Source of the DNA: Putridiphycobacter sp965230195
GTDB lineage: Bacteria > Bacteroidota > Bacteroidia > Flavobacteriales_D > Crocinitomicaceae
Direction of reading: 5' to 3'
Assembly: GCA_965230195.1 (NCBI GenBank)
Contig: OZ245997.1
Span: forward strand, 4,960,001 to 5,024,000
Length of the DNA: 64,000 bases
The position numbers and the translations under genes are program-made. Every line of letters begins with the position of its first letter. Within the stretch, counting starts at the first letter, position 1. Below the pieces are notes generated by a model that worked only from the letters and a program-made list of their open reading frames with translations, was not told the DNA's origin and ran no database searches. Shown here in pieces: positions 26,221 to 35,746 of this stretch.

Positions 26221-29200
26221 ATGTCAGTTAAACCTAATTCTTATTTCAATGCTGGTTCGAAACTGTTTTATCAAGGAAATTTTAATGAAGCTATTGTAAA
26301 ACTAAAAAAAGCATTAGAATTTGAGGGCAACATATTTCCTAAAGCATCATTTTTAATAGGACTAGCCTATAGTCGCATAAATAAAAAAAATGAAGCTCTA
26401 CATTATTTAACTAAATCAGAAAACGATAGTTTTCAATCCAAATTTCCCGAAGCATCATTTAATAAAGGAATCATTTTACAAGATGGTAAAAAGTTTGCTT
26501 TAGCACTAGAATCCTTTTCTAAAGCAGAGAGAGACAGTAAAGATAATATTTGCCCTATAGCTTCACTTAGTAAAGGCATAATTTATAGTGTTCAAGATAA
26601 TTTTGATAAGGCAATCAAATCCTACGATAAAGCGATTAGTGATTCGAATGAAAACAAATTTCCTCTAGCTCATTATAATAAAGCAATCTTACTTTACCAA
26701 CACAACTTATATCATGCTGCTTTTGATTCAATTTCCCTTTATGAAAAAGAAAGTAACGATAATAACAATCCCATTTTACTAATAATTAAGGGAAATATAC
26801 ATTATGAAAATGGAAATGATATTGACAGCTTAAAATGGTATGATAAAGTAGAAAAAATTGATCCTAATCAAATCTCTCCACTTCATTCATTTAGAAGAGG
26901 AATGATTTATAATAGACAAAACAAAACCAAGAAGGCACTTTTGTTACTTACCAAAGCCGAAAATGACAGCTTAAATAAAAAGTATCCCGAAGCCTCGATT
27001 GAAAAAGGCTTCATTTATTTAGATATTCAAAACATTCAAGAAGCACTAAAATCCTTTACTAAAGCTGAAAATGACAGTCCAAATCAAAAAAATCCAATTG
27101 CATCTTTAAACAAAGGAACAATATTAGCAAAAGAAGAGAAGTATGAACTTGCTCTTAATTCTTTTAACAAAGCTTTACAAGATAGTAAAGATCAAAAATT
27201 CCCTTCAGCTTCTTACAATAAGGGAATTTTATTGGACAAAATGGGGAAGATTCATGAAGCAATTGATTCCTACACTAAAGCAGAATTAGATAGTGAAAAC
27301 AAAATATTTCCTTCTGCTTCATTAAATAAAGCATTATTATTCCGACGAGTTAAAAAGTTTGAAGAGGCTATTAATTTGTTTTCAAAAGTTGAAGATTCTG
27401 ATCAAATCAAAATTCATTCAAAAGCTTTCTTCAACAAGGGATTGTGCTATATGGATTTATTATTATTTGATAAAGCTATCACATCATTCAAAAAAGCTAT
27501 ACAAGCAAGTTCTAATGGTAAATTCCCTAAAGCTGAATATCAATTAGGATTGGCTTTTAGAAAAATCAAAAAATATGAAAATGCAATAGATGCCTTATCG
27601 CAGGCCGAAAACAACTCCCTGAATCATAAACATAGCCAAGCTTCGTATCTGAAAGGACTTATATATTTAGAATTAAATAACAACAAAAAAGCGTTAACCT
27701 CTTTTCATAAAGCAGAATTGGATAAAAAGGAAGAATGGCCGGAATTATATTACAATATGGGGCTTACATATATAACAATTGATACTAATAAAGCCATTAA
27801 ATATTTTTCAAAAGCTGAAAACTCAAGTATTGATAAAAAATTTCCTTTTGCGTCTTATAATAAAGGAATTGTTCTTGAAAAATTAAATAAGTCAAAAGAA
27901 GCAATTAAATCTTACGACAAAGCTATAAATGATAGTCTTGACAGAAAATTTCCCAAGGCCTCAGTTAATAAAGCTGCTGCATATGATGATTTAAATATGT
28001 ACAACGAGGCAATTGAATCATTAACAAAAGCGGAAATTGACTCTATTCACAACAAAAACCCTACCGCATCATTTAGTAAAGCATTAGTTTTTAATAAATT
28101 AAAAAAATTTGACGCCGCCATCTCTTCTTTTAATAAGTCCATTAATGATAGTTTAGATAAAAAATTTCCTGAGGCATCATATGAACTTGGGCTATGCTAT
28201 ATTGCAGCAGGTGAATATATGAATGCCATTAAATCATTCTCAAAAGCAGAAAATGATAGTCTTGACAAAAAATACCCCAAGGCTTCTTACAATAAAGGAT
28301 ACGTTTATGGGCTAATCTCAGAATATAAACTTGCAATTCATGCTTATTCTAGAGCTGAAAATGATAGTCCAGAAAAAAAATACCCCTCTGCTTCTCTTGG
28401 TAAAGGGGTAATCGCCCTAAAACTTGATTATACTGACCTAGCAATCGATTGCTTCACTAAAGCAGAATCAGACTCTAACTACAAAGAATTTTACGCAACT
28501 TTTAACAAAGGTGTAGCTTTTCTTAAAAAGAATCTACACTTAGAGGCTGAAAAATGTTTTCTCAATTGCATTAAATCAAATGAAATCACAATTAAATATC
28601 TTTCATATCATTATATATCATATGCATACAAAATGCAAGAAAAAATTATCCAAGCGTTTAATTCTGCTTTTGAAGCATTAAGATTAGCTCCTTATTCATA
28701 TACTGTTTTAAGTAATATTGAAATAAACTATTCAGGTTTAACAACTAAAACATTCTACACAAATAGACTTAAATACCTTGAGTTAACAACATTCAAAGTA
28801 GTCGCTAATTTTTATCAGATCAGTGAACTCACAAATTACATAATAACATTTTGTGAAGACAAAAGCATAAATGATAATAATAATCAATATAGATTAATAA
28901 ATACTTTTCAATATCTCTTAAACTCTAGTAAAATAATCTTGCCTTTTAATATTACCAACAATAACAGATATAAACTATCTTATTTGATCTACTTTATATA
29001 TAAAGAGTATTGGTTGGTTTATGAAACAATCAATAATCTGAAATCAAAAAAATACGAATTAAGTGCAATGGATTTTTATTTTCTATTTTACTCTGGATAT
29101 ATGATTGGGGAGCCTAAAAAGAAACTAAACTTGATAGCTCACAAGGCACTTACTAATTCAGATGTGTTGGACAATGAAAATTTGTATAATTATTTTTATC

Positions 29201-29919
29201 AAATAATTCATTCTTGTCCACTTTTAGAAAATTTAGATCCGTATCTTTTGAAGATAGATGTTGATTTTAATAAATTGAAGATCATTAATTTTTTTAAATC
29301 AGAAAATGAATACATTAATCTTGCAGTCGATAATATCAAAAATAGGACTTCATATAAAATACCTTTATCAGAAAACGAGTTACTAGGTTTATTAACACAT
29401 AATTTAAAAAACAACAATAAATTCGAAGGATATCCTAGCAATACACATTTCATAAATTTTATTGATTCACTTAGATCTCTTCATGATAACACTAACGCCA
29501 ATGAAACTGCCAAATTAATTATTGATAATATAAGATTTGCAATCTCAAACAATGTTAGTTACTTATCACTTCTGTCAGTGCTTTTAGAAAAATACAATTC
29601 ATTTAAAAAAATATCTACAAAACGTAAAATAATGATTTTTCAATCTGCTGTTATAACCTCAGAAATTTATGACAATAACAAAAGTAATTTTTATTCAACA
29701 AATGCAATTCAAATTCCAATAACTTCAATTACAGGAATCCTGTCCAACAAAGCGATCAAAAGCTTTTTTAACTATGGAATATCTGGAGAAATTGGAATAA
29801 GTATTGCTATAAGTTTTTTATTGAAAATGTTGCTCAAAAACCATGAGCTAAAAAAAATTAAAAATAAAGAAAGTATTTTTGAAATTCTTATAGCTGAAAT
29901 TCAATCAATAGATATTTAG
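26221..29919 (+). CDS. Large cytoplasmic tetratricopeptide-repeat protein (about 20 repeats)
   Basis: The 1232-residue protein has no signal peptide. Residues about 8-790 are near-continuous repeats of 36 residues with a consensus close to ASxNKGxxxxxxxKxxxAIxS, then FxKAExDSxxKKFP. This is a TPR superhelix with a conserved Asp-Ser and Lys-Phe-Pro in the inter-repeat turn. Residues about 800-1232 are non-repetitive, mostly helical and rich in Asn/Ile/Lys/Tyr, with no P-loop, protease or nuclease motif that I can see. It probably acts as a protein-binding scaffold. The gene is visibly more AT-rich than the housekeeping genes and lies within the putative island, next to debris on its left and the ternary-system operon on its right. 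Confidence 0.85.
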   Translation: MSVKPNSYFNAGSKLFYQGNFNEAIVKLKKALEFEGNIFPKASFLIGLAYSRINKKNEALHYLTKSENDSFQSKFPEASFNKGIILQDGKKFALALESFSKAERDSKDNICPIASLSKGIIYSVQDNFDKAIKSYDKAISDSNENKFPLAHYNKAILLYQHNLYHAAFDSISLYEKESNDNNNPILLIIKGNIHYENGNDIDSLKWYDKVEKIDPNQISPLHSFRRGMIYNRQNKTKKALLLLTKAENDSLNKKYPEASIEKGFIYLDIQNIQEALKSFTKAENDSPNQKNPIASLNKGTILAKEEKYELALNSFNKALQDSKDQKFPSASYNKGILLDKMGKIHEAIDSYTKAELDSENKIFPSASLNKALLFRRVKKFEEAINLFSKVEDSDQIKIHSKAFFNKGLCYMDLLLFDKAITSFKKAIQASSNGKFPKAEYQLGLAFRKIKKYENAIDALSQAENNSLNHKHSQASYLKGLIYLELNNNKKALTSFHKAELDKKEEWPELYYNMGLTYITIDTNKAIKYFSKAENSSIDKKFPFASYNKGIVLEKLNKSKEAIKSYDKAINDSLDRKFPKASVNKAAAYDDLNMYNEAIESLTKAEIDSIHNKNPTASFSKALVFNKLKKFDAAISSFNKSINDSLDKKFPEASYELGLCYIAAGEYMNAIKSFSKAENDSLDKKYPKASYNKGYVYGLISEYKLAIHAYSRAENDSPEKKYPSASLGKGVIALKLDYTDLAIDCFTKAESDSNYKEFYATFNKGVAFLKKNLHLEAEKCFLNCIKSNEITIKYLSYHYISYAYKMQEKIIQAFNSAFEALRLAPYSYTVLSNIEINYSGLTTKTFYTNRLKYLELTTFKVVANFYQISELTNYIITFCEDKSINDNNNQYRLINTFQYLLNSSKIILPFNITNNNRYKLSYLIYFIYKEYWLVYETINNLKSKKYELSAMDFYFLFYSGYMIGEPKKKLNLIAHKALTNSDVLDNENLYNYFYQIIHSCPLLENLDPYLLKIDVDFNKLKIINFFKSENEYINLAVDNIKNRTSYKIPLSENELLGLLTHNLKNNNKFEGYPSNTHFINFIDSLRSLHDNTNANETAKLIIDNIRFAISNNVSYLSLLSVLLEKYNSFKKISTKRKIMIFQSAVITSEIYDNNKSNFYSTNAIQIPITSITGILSNKAIKSFFNYGISGEIGISIAISFLLKMLLKNHELKKIKNKESIFEILIAEIQSIDI

Positions 29920-30171
29920 TTATAACAACCAGCTAAAAGCATAAGAATAAAATAAGATTCCTCCTTAACTAAAAAGCGGTAGGATAATCCTGAAAATATA
30001 ACATTGTTACCTAAAAAGAAATTTAGGAGGTAGAAGTTCAATTTAATTATTCAAAGATCAGACAATTTTTGTAAAAATCCCGGTAACAAAATGTTCATTT
30101 TTGTTATCGATTTGCACCATTTTGCATTTTGAACCCCTCCATTTTACTGGCTTTCAGTATCACAATTCTTA

Positions 30172-30230
30172 CTCATAACCCGAAGGTCATCAATTCGTCT
30201 CAATATCTATCGTGACTGGTTCCCGTTACT
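30172..30230 (+). repeat. Degenerate 3'-half copy of tRNA-fMet (candidate att site)
   Basis: Bases 30172-30197 repeat tRNA bases 19617-19642 with one mismatch, starting exactly at the anticodon loop (CTCATAACCCGAAGG...). After a 17-nt insertion, 30215-30230 match the tRNA 3' end at 13 of 16 positions (ACTGGTTCCCGTTACT). Bases before the anticodon loop do not match. Both copies have the same orientation. This is the pattern left by integration into a tRNA gene with the crossover in the anticodon loop. Confidence 0.65.
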
Positions 30231-30231
30231 A

Positions 30232-30265
30232 AAAAAGCACTAATCGGAAGATTGGTACTTTTTTT
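30232..30265. terminator. Bidirectional terminator-like hairpin after the tRNA remnant
   Basis: Arms AAAAAGCACTAATC and GATTGGTACTTTTT pair with two mismatches around GGAA, with T-runs on both strands. On the minus strand it lies 80-110 nt after the 118-residue gene and could end the ternary-system transcript. It occupies the position the true terminator has after tRNA-fMet. Confidence 0.55.
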
Positions 30266-30343
30266 ACACAAAAAAGTCACATCATTAATTTATTAAGTTC
30301 CCACGTAAGCTAAAACCTGAAACATTAGATATTTCTAAAATTT

Positions 30344-30700
30344 TCACTTAGCTTTTAAACAGGACAGCCATGACACCAATATTTCTTTCATATCATTTAA
30401 CGGAATTATCATTTTACCTGAAGGGTTTGCCACTTCCCAAACCTCAAAACCAGTTTCAGTTATTAGACCATAAAATGTAAAGTGTGGACCAGCGGAATAC
30501 CCTGCAGTATAATCAGGATCTTCAATAGAACTATATTGATTATTTATAGCCAAATCAATATCATCTATAAAACCCTGTACATTATCAGCTACTCTAAAAA
30601 TATAGATATAGGTAGCCAGCCAATGGCCTGTAATATCACATTGTCCGTTTGATTTCTTTGAAATGGTTAAATTATATTGATCTAAAACAGCCTTATTCAC
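30344..30700 (-). CDS. 118-residue conserved-looking cytoplasmic protein
   Basis: Start is GTG at 30700-30698; an in-frame TAA lies a few codons upstream and no ATG fits. The product is acidic, single-domain, with features such as YAGYSAGPHFTFYGLITETG (near residue 65, with one preceding Thr) and FEVWEVANPSGKMIIPL, and no signal peptide. The compact fold, size and position after a multi-gene conflict-type operon recall immunity or accessory proteins, but I do not recognise a family. It starts 55 nt after the stop of the bpX6-like gene on the same strand, so it may belong to the same transcript. A terminator-like stem follows. Confidence 0.7.
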   Translation of the reverse strand: MNKAVLDQYNLTISKKSNGQCDITGHWLATYIYIFRVADNVQGFIDDIDLAINNQYSSIEDPDYTAGYSAGPHFTFYGLITETGFEVWEVANPSGKMIIPLNDMKEILVSWLSCLKAK

Positions 30701-30755
30701 TAATAATAATTTTTTTTATAAAATTGAATTTAATAATAGGTATCCATTTCTAAAA

Positions 30756-32504
30756 TCAATCTCTTGAATGCTTTTTTCTCTTTTTTGATAAATGCCTTGA
30801 GGTATCCTTTTGTACTTCCGGATCATCCGTATTAAACAATCTCAACTTTTCCAATACATTTTTCTTTTTTACTGCCAGGTCTGCAATCAGGGGATAAGCC
30901 AGCTCCCTTAAATGATCAGCCTGTACGTCATTGGACTTATATTGTCGGTATATCACATCCAGTAAAATTTTCTTTTTGATACGTTCGTGAGTCTCACTAT
31001 AAATTCGATCAATTTCATGTCTGTACACTTTTTGATCCTTGATATATTCTAAATACAGATACAGACATTCCTGTTTATTCCCAAAGCCGTTCCATCCCTT
31101 AAGTAAGGTCTCCTGAGCCTTTACCTCCGACTTAATTTTATCTCTGTATATTCCTGATGCCTTTATATAATCTCCTTTTGTTATCAGTTTTTCGACACCT
31201 CTATTGTAATATTCATTGGCTTTGGATTTCTTTCCAATTAAAAGGTATAGATCTCCAACTTTTTCATCATCATTAAGCTCATCATAAAGCTCAATTGCCT
31301 CCATGTACATTTTTCCTTTTTCGTAACAGACGGCAGCTTTTAACTTTTGATTACCATGCTTTAAATAAAGTACAGCTGCTTCCTGATAGAATCCACCTTT
31401 TTCAAGAGTCTCGGCCGCTCTCTGGTAATCTTTAAGCAATTTCATATAAATAAAAGCGGCTTTTTTGAAATCTTTTTGCCTGATTAGGGCTTCAGCCGAT
31501 TCTCTATATTGCCGGTTCAATTCAAAAAACTTGTCTCCTATATTAACTGAACCCCCGCCACCACCAGAACGTTGTATTCCACCTGAAGAACCAAATAATG
31601 AAAAATTATTCCAAATTTGACTTAAACTAAAAGCACCACTTCCCATACCTCCTCTTGAACTCCCATTTTCATCCAAAGGAATTGCATACTTAAGCGCATC
31701 ACCAGGATTTTTTTTGAGCATATCCATCAACCTGTCTACCTCCTTTTTATTCCTTTGCTCAAGATCTTCATAGTTTTCTTTAATCTTGTTACTCCAGCTT
31801 TTACCGGCACCAAAAAGTTTACCAAGAATACCCACACTACCTCCAATAACCTTCCCCAAGCCTGTAGGTTCTGCTGCACTTTCACTGTCTTTTGGTTCTT
31901 TAAATAGTTTCTTTAACACCCCTAACTTACCTTTTTCAAGCAGACTTAATGGCTTATTAGGATCTTTTTCTTTTTTAGGAAAGTCTTCTTCAAGCGCCTT
32001 TAAAATATCCTCTTCCGGTTTGGCTGCAATTCTAAAACTTTTTACACCTGAAGCAATTCTAATACCTTCTTCCGGTTTAAACACAAATTGAAACTTTTCT
32101 TCGGGACTTTTTAGAAGATCTATGATATTGAAATCATTAATTAATTCAACCAATCCAAATTCCGGATGAAAAATATGAGTATCAGGCGAGAATAGTTTTT
32201 GATGGTCTTCGACAGACAGTTTAGGGTGCAAAGTGGATTTTTCGGGAATATACAGATTTGGAAATACACGTTGACATATTTCATTTCGTCCAATATCTTT
32301 TTCTTCAAACTTAAAACCGGTAATCACTAAACACCCCCAAATTGAATTAGCTTCAGTGCCGGGTATTGGATATATTTTCAATTGATTCAAACGAAATGAT
32401 AATTGTTGAATTTCAAATAACCACCCCCTTACCGACTCACCTTTAATTAAAAAGCCATCAATTGGAAAGGTATTATTTTTTGAAGGTTTAATCCTGAGCT
32501 CCAT
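30756..32504 (-). CDS. bpX6-like protein with C-terminal helical repeats (MoxR-vWA-propeller ternary system)
   Basis: From the ATG at 32504 the protein is 582 residues; an alternative ATG at 32546 would add 14. It has an N-terminal beta-rich domain (about 1-150; FPIDGFLIKGESVRGWLFEI, then ELRIKPS-type strands and FHPEFGLVELIND). Next are a charged, Gly/Lys-rich linker (160-320), a Gly-rich stretch (RSGGGGGSVNIG) and a helical TPR-like array at about 325-490 (YQRAAETLEKGGFYQEAAVL and following units). I assign the N-domain to the bpX6 type from overall resemblance and gene context. It overlaps the vWA-propeller gene by 17 nt from the preferred start, is last of the five overlapping genes, and probably bridges the complex to a client. 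Confidence 0.65.
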   Translation of the reverse strand: MELRIKPSKNNTFPIDGFLIKGESVRGWLFEIQQLSFRLNQLKIYPIPGTEANSIWGCLVITGFKFEEKDIGRNEICQRVFPNLYIPEKSTLHPKLSVEDHQKLFSPDTHIFHPEFGLVELINDFNIIDLLKSPEEKFQFVFKPEEGIRIASGVKSFRIAAKPEEDILKALEEDFPKKEKDPNKPLSLLEKGKLGVLKKLFKEPKDSESAAEPTGLGKVIGGSVGILGKLFGAGKSWSNKIKENYEDLEQRNKKEVDRLMDMLKKNPGDALKYAIPLDENGSSRGGMGSGAFSLSQIWNNFSLFGSSGGIQRSGGGGGSVNIGDKFFELNRQYRESAEALIRQKDFKKAAFIYMKLLKDYQRAAETLEKGGFYQEAAVLYLKHGNQKLKAAVCYEKGKMYMEAIELYDELNDDEKVGDLYLLIGKKSKANEYYNRGVEKLITKGDYIKASGIYRDKIKSEVKAQETLLKGWNGFGNKQECLYLYLEYIKDQKVYRHEIDRIYSETHERIKKKILLDVIYRQYKSNDVQADHLRELAYPLIADLAVKKKNVLEKLRLFNTDDPEVQKDTSRHLSKKRKKHSRD

Positions 32505-34992
32505 AGGCCTGAATATTATGAATAAATTCTTTGATATGATCTTCATAGAACTGCTCTATGTGAATTGTCTCTTGCCTGACTCTGTCGCTATCAACCGCCT
32601 CAATCTCAACCGTAGCTCCCAACCCGTCTAACCTTTGTTTTGCAGCATAAGCTTCAGATTCCGAAAACAGAATTGCAAGATCAACCACACTTTTGAAAGA
32701 TTCATCAACCATTTCTTTGCAGTGTTTTAAACCCAGACCTGTTAGTTCTTTCAGGATCTTAACCAAAGCTAAATTATTTTTTCTTGAGTTTTTAATAATT
32801 TTTACTCTGAATGTTGGTTCTTCATAAAAAAACAAATTACCGGCAAATTCAGTTCTTGTTGCAACACCAAGGCCTTTCTTTAAAACAAGAGGCACATATA
32901 TGTGAGGAATTTTGGTATTAGAACTCTTTAAAATCATCATCCCGTTTTTATCGTTTTTTACTGTGCTTCCATCCGGAAATTTGAAGATAAAATCATCAGA
33001 CGAACGTGCTAAAATTTCGTATTTGGCATCAGACTTTACATGTCTAAAACGCAGTTCGGAATTCATGATGTTTAAAGCATGTGTATTTAGCATTAACTGA
33101 CCATTTGTGTTGATACCCACAGCACGAATATTTTTAAAAATTCCTTTTTTATTAGTGAATAAATTTTTACAGTCATTAATTTTTTTTCCTCTTGAAGTAA
33201 TTACAGATTTTACTTCAAATTCTCTATTTTCAATTTTATTAAATCTGCCATTAACATGAACCTCCCATTCTTCATTGCCAGCATAATGATAAAACCTGTC
33301 ATCATCAAAGGTGAATCCATATGATTCTACATGTTCTCTTTCAATGTGACTTTTTGTGTTGAGATTGATAATATGTACCTTATGTTTCTTTCTTCCGTAC
33401 ATCAGTAAAACATAAGTACCATCTCTTAACAAACCGATTTCAAACTGCTGAATATACTTAGGCAAATTATCTTCAACAAGCCGCCATCCCTTTTCATTTG
33501 ATTTTGAATTACGACCGTAAAACCTCATCAACTTTCTTGATTTTGTAAGCATAAACACCTCTCCGTTCTCTGTTGGTCTGATATCAATAAACTTAACCGG
33601 TTGTGGGACTAAAATCGGATAGTACTTTAAATTATTTTCGACAATTTCAGGCTTAGGTCTGGTCCACAACCTTTCAAGTTGAATTTCGAGATGTTGTATA
33701 TGCTTTTTACTCTTACTTGTATTTTTATATATATCGACACCACCATTAGCTTCATTTAATATCCAATAATCAATTGATGTTTTAAATTCATTCATCACTT
33801 TAACCATTCCATCATATTTTAACGTTGACTTTTCGGTTAATATGAATAATTCTCGATTTTTATTTGCAGGAAATGTTTCAAAAAAATGTTCAATTCCAAT
33901 GGAGGCATCAATACTGGGAATAGCGTGTTGAAGCGCATGAATAACACCATGTACCGAATCAAATTGAATTTGCTGAAAATTTCTTCCTACTACATAAGCT
34001 TCACATAAAATATCTGTTTTAGGGTGCTTAGCAATAGCCAATAAAGTGGCAAATGACATTAACTTGGGAGTACCCCAATTTTTTAATGACGCATCAATTA
34101 AAATAACGCGCTTTAACTTATTTTTGGTTGGAGGTGCTTCCCGGTTTAAAAACAAAGCTTCATTATTAGCTAATCTTGATAAAAAAAGCATATCATCATT
34201 CGCATATTCTGAAATTAAAAGACGATCATAACTGCCCTTATTAGTTAGATCTGAAACCCCACCGATAGGTTGTTCACTTTTCACACTGGCACTATGCACT
34301 GGTAAGTTTAGCCCGGACCATAGTGTTTTTACCAGACTCCCTACCTTATGTGTTTGAGGGTTGTCAATAAGCTCCTTAACTAATTCCTCCGGTTTCAAAT
34401 TAACATCTTCCTCCAATCCAACATCTTCCTTCAAATCCGGAACATTGGCTATTTTACTGATAATAGAATCAGTACTTTCAAACTTCCTATTCAATAAACC
34501 TAAAATCTTCGTGCTGTTTTTAAGTATTTTTTTATGTTCTTCAGGATTAGAAACAATAGGACTAATCTCAAAATCGTGTTCAAAACCGAACGCTATAATT
34601 TCAGAGTCTTTGAACCCTATTTGAAGATGAGACTTTTCAAATACAGTTTTCAGGACCAATAGCTTATTATTACCAGTTTTGTAACTCAGGGGCAAGTCTA
34701 TTAGCTTTGACAGAAATTTAGCTGCCTCTTCATGGTATAGGTCATTACCTATTATTTTAGCTTTCTTCTCGTTAACAAACTCAAGGTCTGTCCGGGCATT
34801 AGGGTTTAATGCAATCAAGACCAATAATAATGGCTCAAATCTTGGCAGACCATGATCTGATAAAGTATTGATAATATCAATTAACAGCGGCCGGTATACA
34901 ACCGTATTTCCTTTAACGATTGACACCACTTCTCCACCATCACTCCATTCCCAAAAATGGTCGACATAAAGCTGAAAATACTCATCCTTCAT
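32488..34992 (-). CDS. vWA-beta-propeller protein with C-terminal L7/L12-like domain (ternary system core)
   Basis: The 834-residue protein has an N-terminal helical part (1-200). A vWA-like region at about 235-400 is typical of these systems: PIGGVSDLTNKGSYDRLLIS, NNEALFLNREAPP, then VILIDASLKNWGTPKLMSFA, with a degenerate MIDAS (DAS). A beta-propeller-like region at about 430-715 follows (repeated strands ending in YVLLMYG, FIFKFPDGS). Residues about 733-799 closely resemble the ribosomal L7/L12 C-terminal domain (ELTGLGLKHCKEMVDE, then AAKQRLDGLGATVEIE). A C-terminal acidic tail ends YGAQD. By family knowledge the vWA protein works with the MoxR ATPase. It overlaps the gene before by 11 nt. 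Confidence 0.78.
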   Translation of the reverse strand: MKDEYFQLYVDHFWEWSDGGEVVSIVKGNTVVYRPLLIDIINTLSDHGLPRFEPLLLVLIALNPNARTDLEFVNEKKAKIIGNDLYHEEAAKFLSKLIDLPLSYKTGNNKLLVLKTVFEKSHLQIGFKDSEIIAFGFEHDFEISPIVSNPEEHKKILKNSTKILGLLNRKFESTDSIISKIANVPDLKEDVGLEEDVNLKPEELVKELIDNPQTHKVGSLVKTLWSGLNLPVHSASVKSEQPIGGVSDLTNKGSYDRLLISEYANDDMLFLSRLANNEALFLNREAPPTKNKLKRVILIDASLKNWGTPKLMSFATLLAIAKHPKTDILCEAYVVGRNFQQIQFDSVHGVIHALQHAIPSIDASIGIEHFFETFPANKNRELFILTEKSTLKYDGMVKVMNEFKTSIDYWILNEANGGVDIYKNTSKSKKHIQHLEIQLERLWTRPKPEIVENNLKYYPILVPQPVKFIDIRPTENGEVFMLTKSRKLMRFYGRNSKSNEKGWRLVEDNLPKYIQQFEIGLLRDGTYVLLMYGRKKHKVHIINLNTKSHIEREHVESYGFTFDDDRFYHYAGNEEWEVHVNGRFNKIENREFEVKSVITSRGKKINDCKNLFTNKKGIFKNIRAVGINTNGQLMLNTHALNIMNSELRFRHVKSDAKYEILARSSDDFIFKFPDGSTVKNDKNGMMILKSSNTKIPHIYVPLVLKKGLGVATRTEFAGNLFFYEEPTFRVKIIKNSRKNNLALVKILKELTGLGLKHCKEMVDESFKSVVDLAILFSESEAYAAKQRLDGLGATVEIEAVDSDRVRQETIHIEQFYEDHIKEFIHNIQAYGAQD

Positions 34993-35746
34993 TTTCTTTG
35001 TTTTCCGGGTTACTTTTTATTGCCAGTATTGTTTTTCTTAATGCACTTAAACTCAACGGACGGATCTTATCCTTAGGCACACGAAAATACGTTGAATCAG
35101 AAGACCACACTATCCAATCGACACAATTTGAATTAATTTTTTGATCAATCACATCAACTAATATTTCTAAATCAAAATTGTAACCAACAGGTAGAATCAT
35201 GTTTTTACTGACCCAGAAAGCTTTTCCATTTAAAGGTAGCAATGGGGTACCAAACACAATTGCATTCTTATTATTGAGTACTGCCCATTCGAGATTCTTT
35301 AAACGAATTTCGGGCGCAGTTTCAGCATAATTCAATAGTGCATTCAATGGTAAAATCATCACCCCAGCCATTTTTGGGTCAGGATCAGGAACAATCGAAA
35401 TGGAAAATTCCTCATCAACACCAAAGTAATTGTGATTGAGTTTGCCTAATGTTATTGGCAAAGCAAACTCAATAGGGCTACTTAACAAAGCAGGTAAATT
35501 TCTTTGAGGCAACAAACTGCCGTAAGAGTATAACTTCCCCTCTTTTTCATAATAAATTGATTTATACGGCAAACTTTTAACCTCAACAGATTCTATTTGT
35601 TCTGCTGTAAAGTTTGTTACCCAAATATTATCATTATCAAAGGCCGCCTTAAGGTTAGTCCATTGTCGTAAAGTTGATAGATGATCGATATAAACAGACT
35701 TTACTGAAAGGAAATAGTTTATACCTTCTCCAACATTTTCTGCCAT
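34982..35746 (-). CDS. Unassigned 254-residue partner in the ternary operon (bpX-type candidate)
   Basis: This cytoplasmic protein has no signal peptide or membrane segment. It is a mix of beta strands and short helices, for example YFLSVKSVYIDHLSTLRQWT at the N-terminus, IEFALPITLGKLNHNYFGVD in the middle and CVDWIVWSSDSTYFRVPKDK near residue 215. No enzymatic motif is visible. It is encoded between the MoxR ATPase (28-nt overlap) and the vWA-propeller protein (11-nt overlap), which makes it a stoichiometric partner candidate. In described MoxR-vWA-propeller systems the third component is one of several bpX families; I cannot assign the number. It could equally be an adaptor that presents clients to the ATPase. 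Confidence 0.65.
   Translation of the reverse strand: MAENVGEGINYFLSVKSVYIDHLSTLRQWTNLKAAFDNDNIWVTNFTAEQIESVEVKSLPYKSIYYEKEGKLYSYGSLLPQRNLPALLSSPIEFALPITLGKLNHNYFGVDEEFSISIVPDPDPKMAGVMILPLNALLNYAETAPEIRLKNLEWAVLNNKNAIVFGTPLLPLNGKAFWVSKNMILPVGYNFDLEILVDVIDQKINSNCVDWIVWSSDSTYFRVPKDKIRPLSLSALRKTILAIKSNPENKENEG

Larger units (their letters stand above)
29920..30343. other. Gene-free right margin of the putative island
   Basis: This 424-nt gap between the TPR gene and the minus-strand 118-residue gene contains no credible gene. It holds a short hairpin (CCTAAA, AAGAAA, TTTAGG near 30011-30030), the CCCGGTAACAA motif at about 30079-30090 that also occurs near 19854, the tRNA-fMet remnant and a terminator-like stem. 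Confidence 0.5.

Noticed and set aside
30172..30230. A functional second tRNA-fMet
   Set aside because: Only the 3' part is present, the acceptor 5' strand and D arm are missing and a 17-nt insertion disrupts the T arm.
30756..32546. Longer start of the bpX6-like gene at ATG 32546
   Set aside because: It would extend 59 nt into the upstream gene, adding a hydrophobic-basic 14-residue tail; ATG 32504 overlaps by only 17 nt, matching the operon style. The longer form cannot be excluded.
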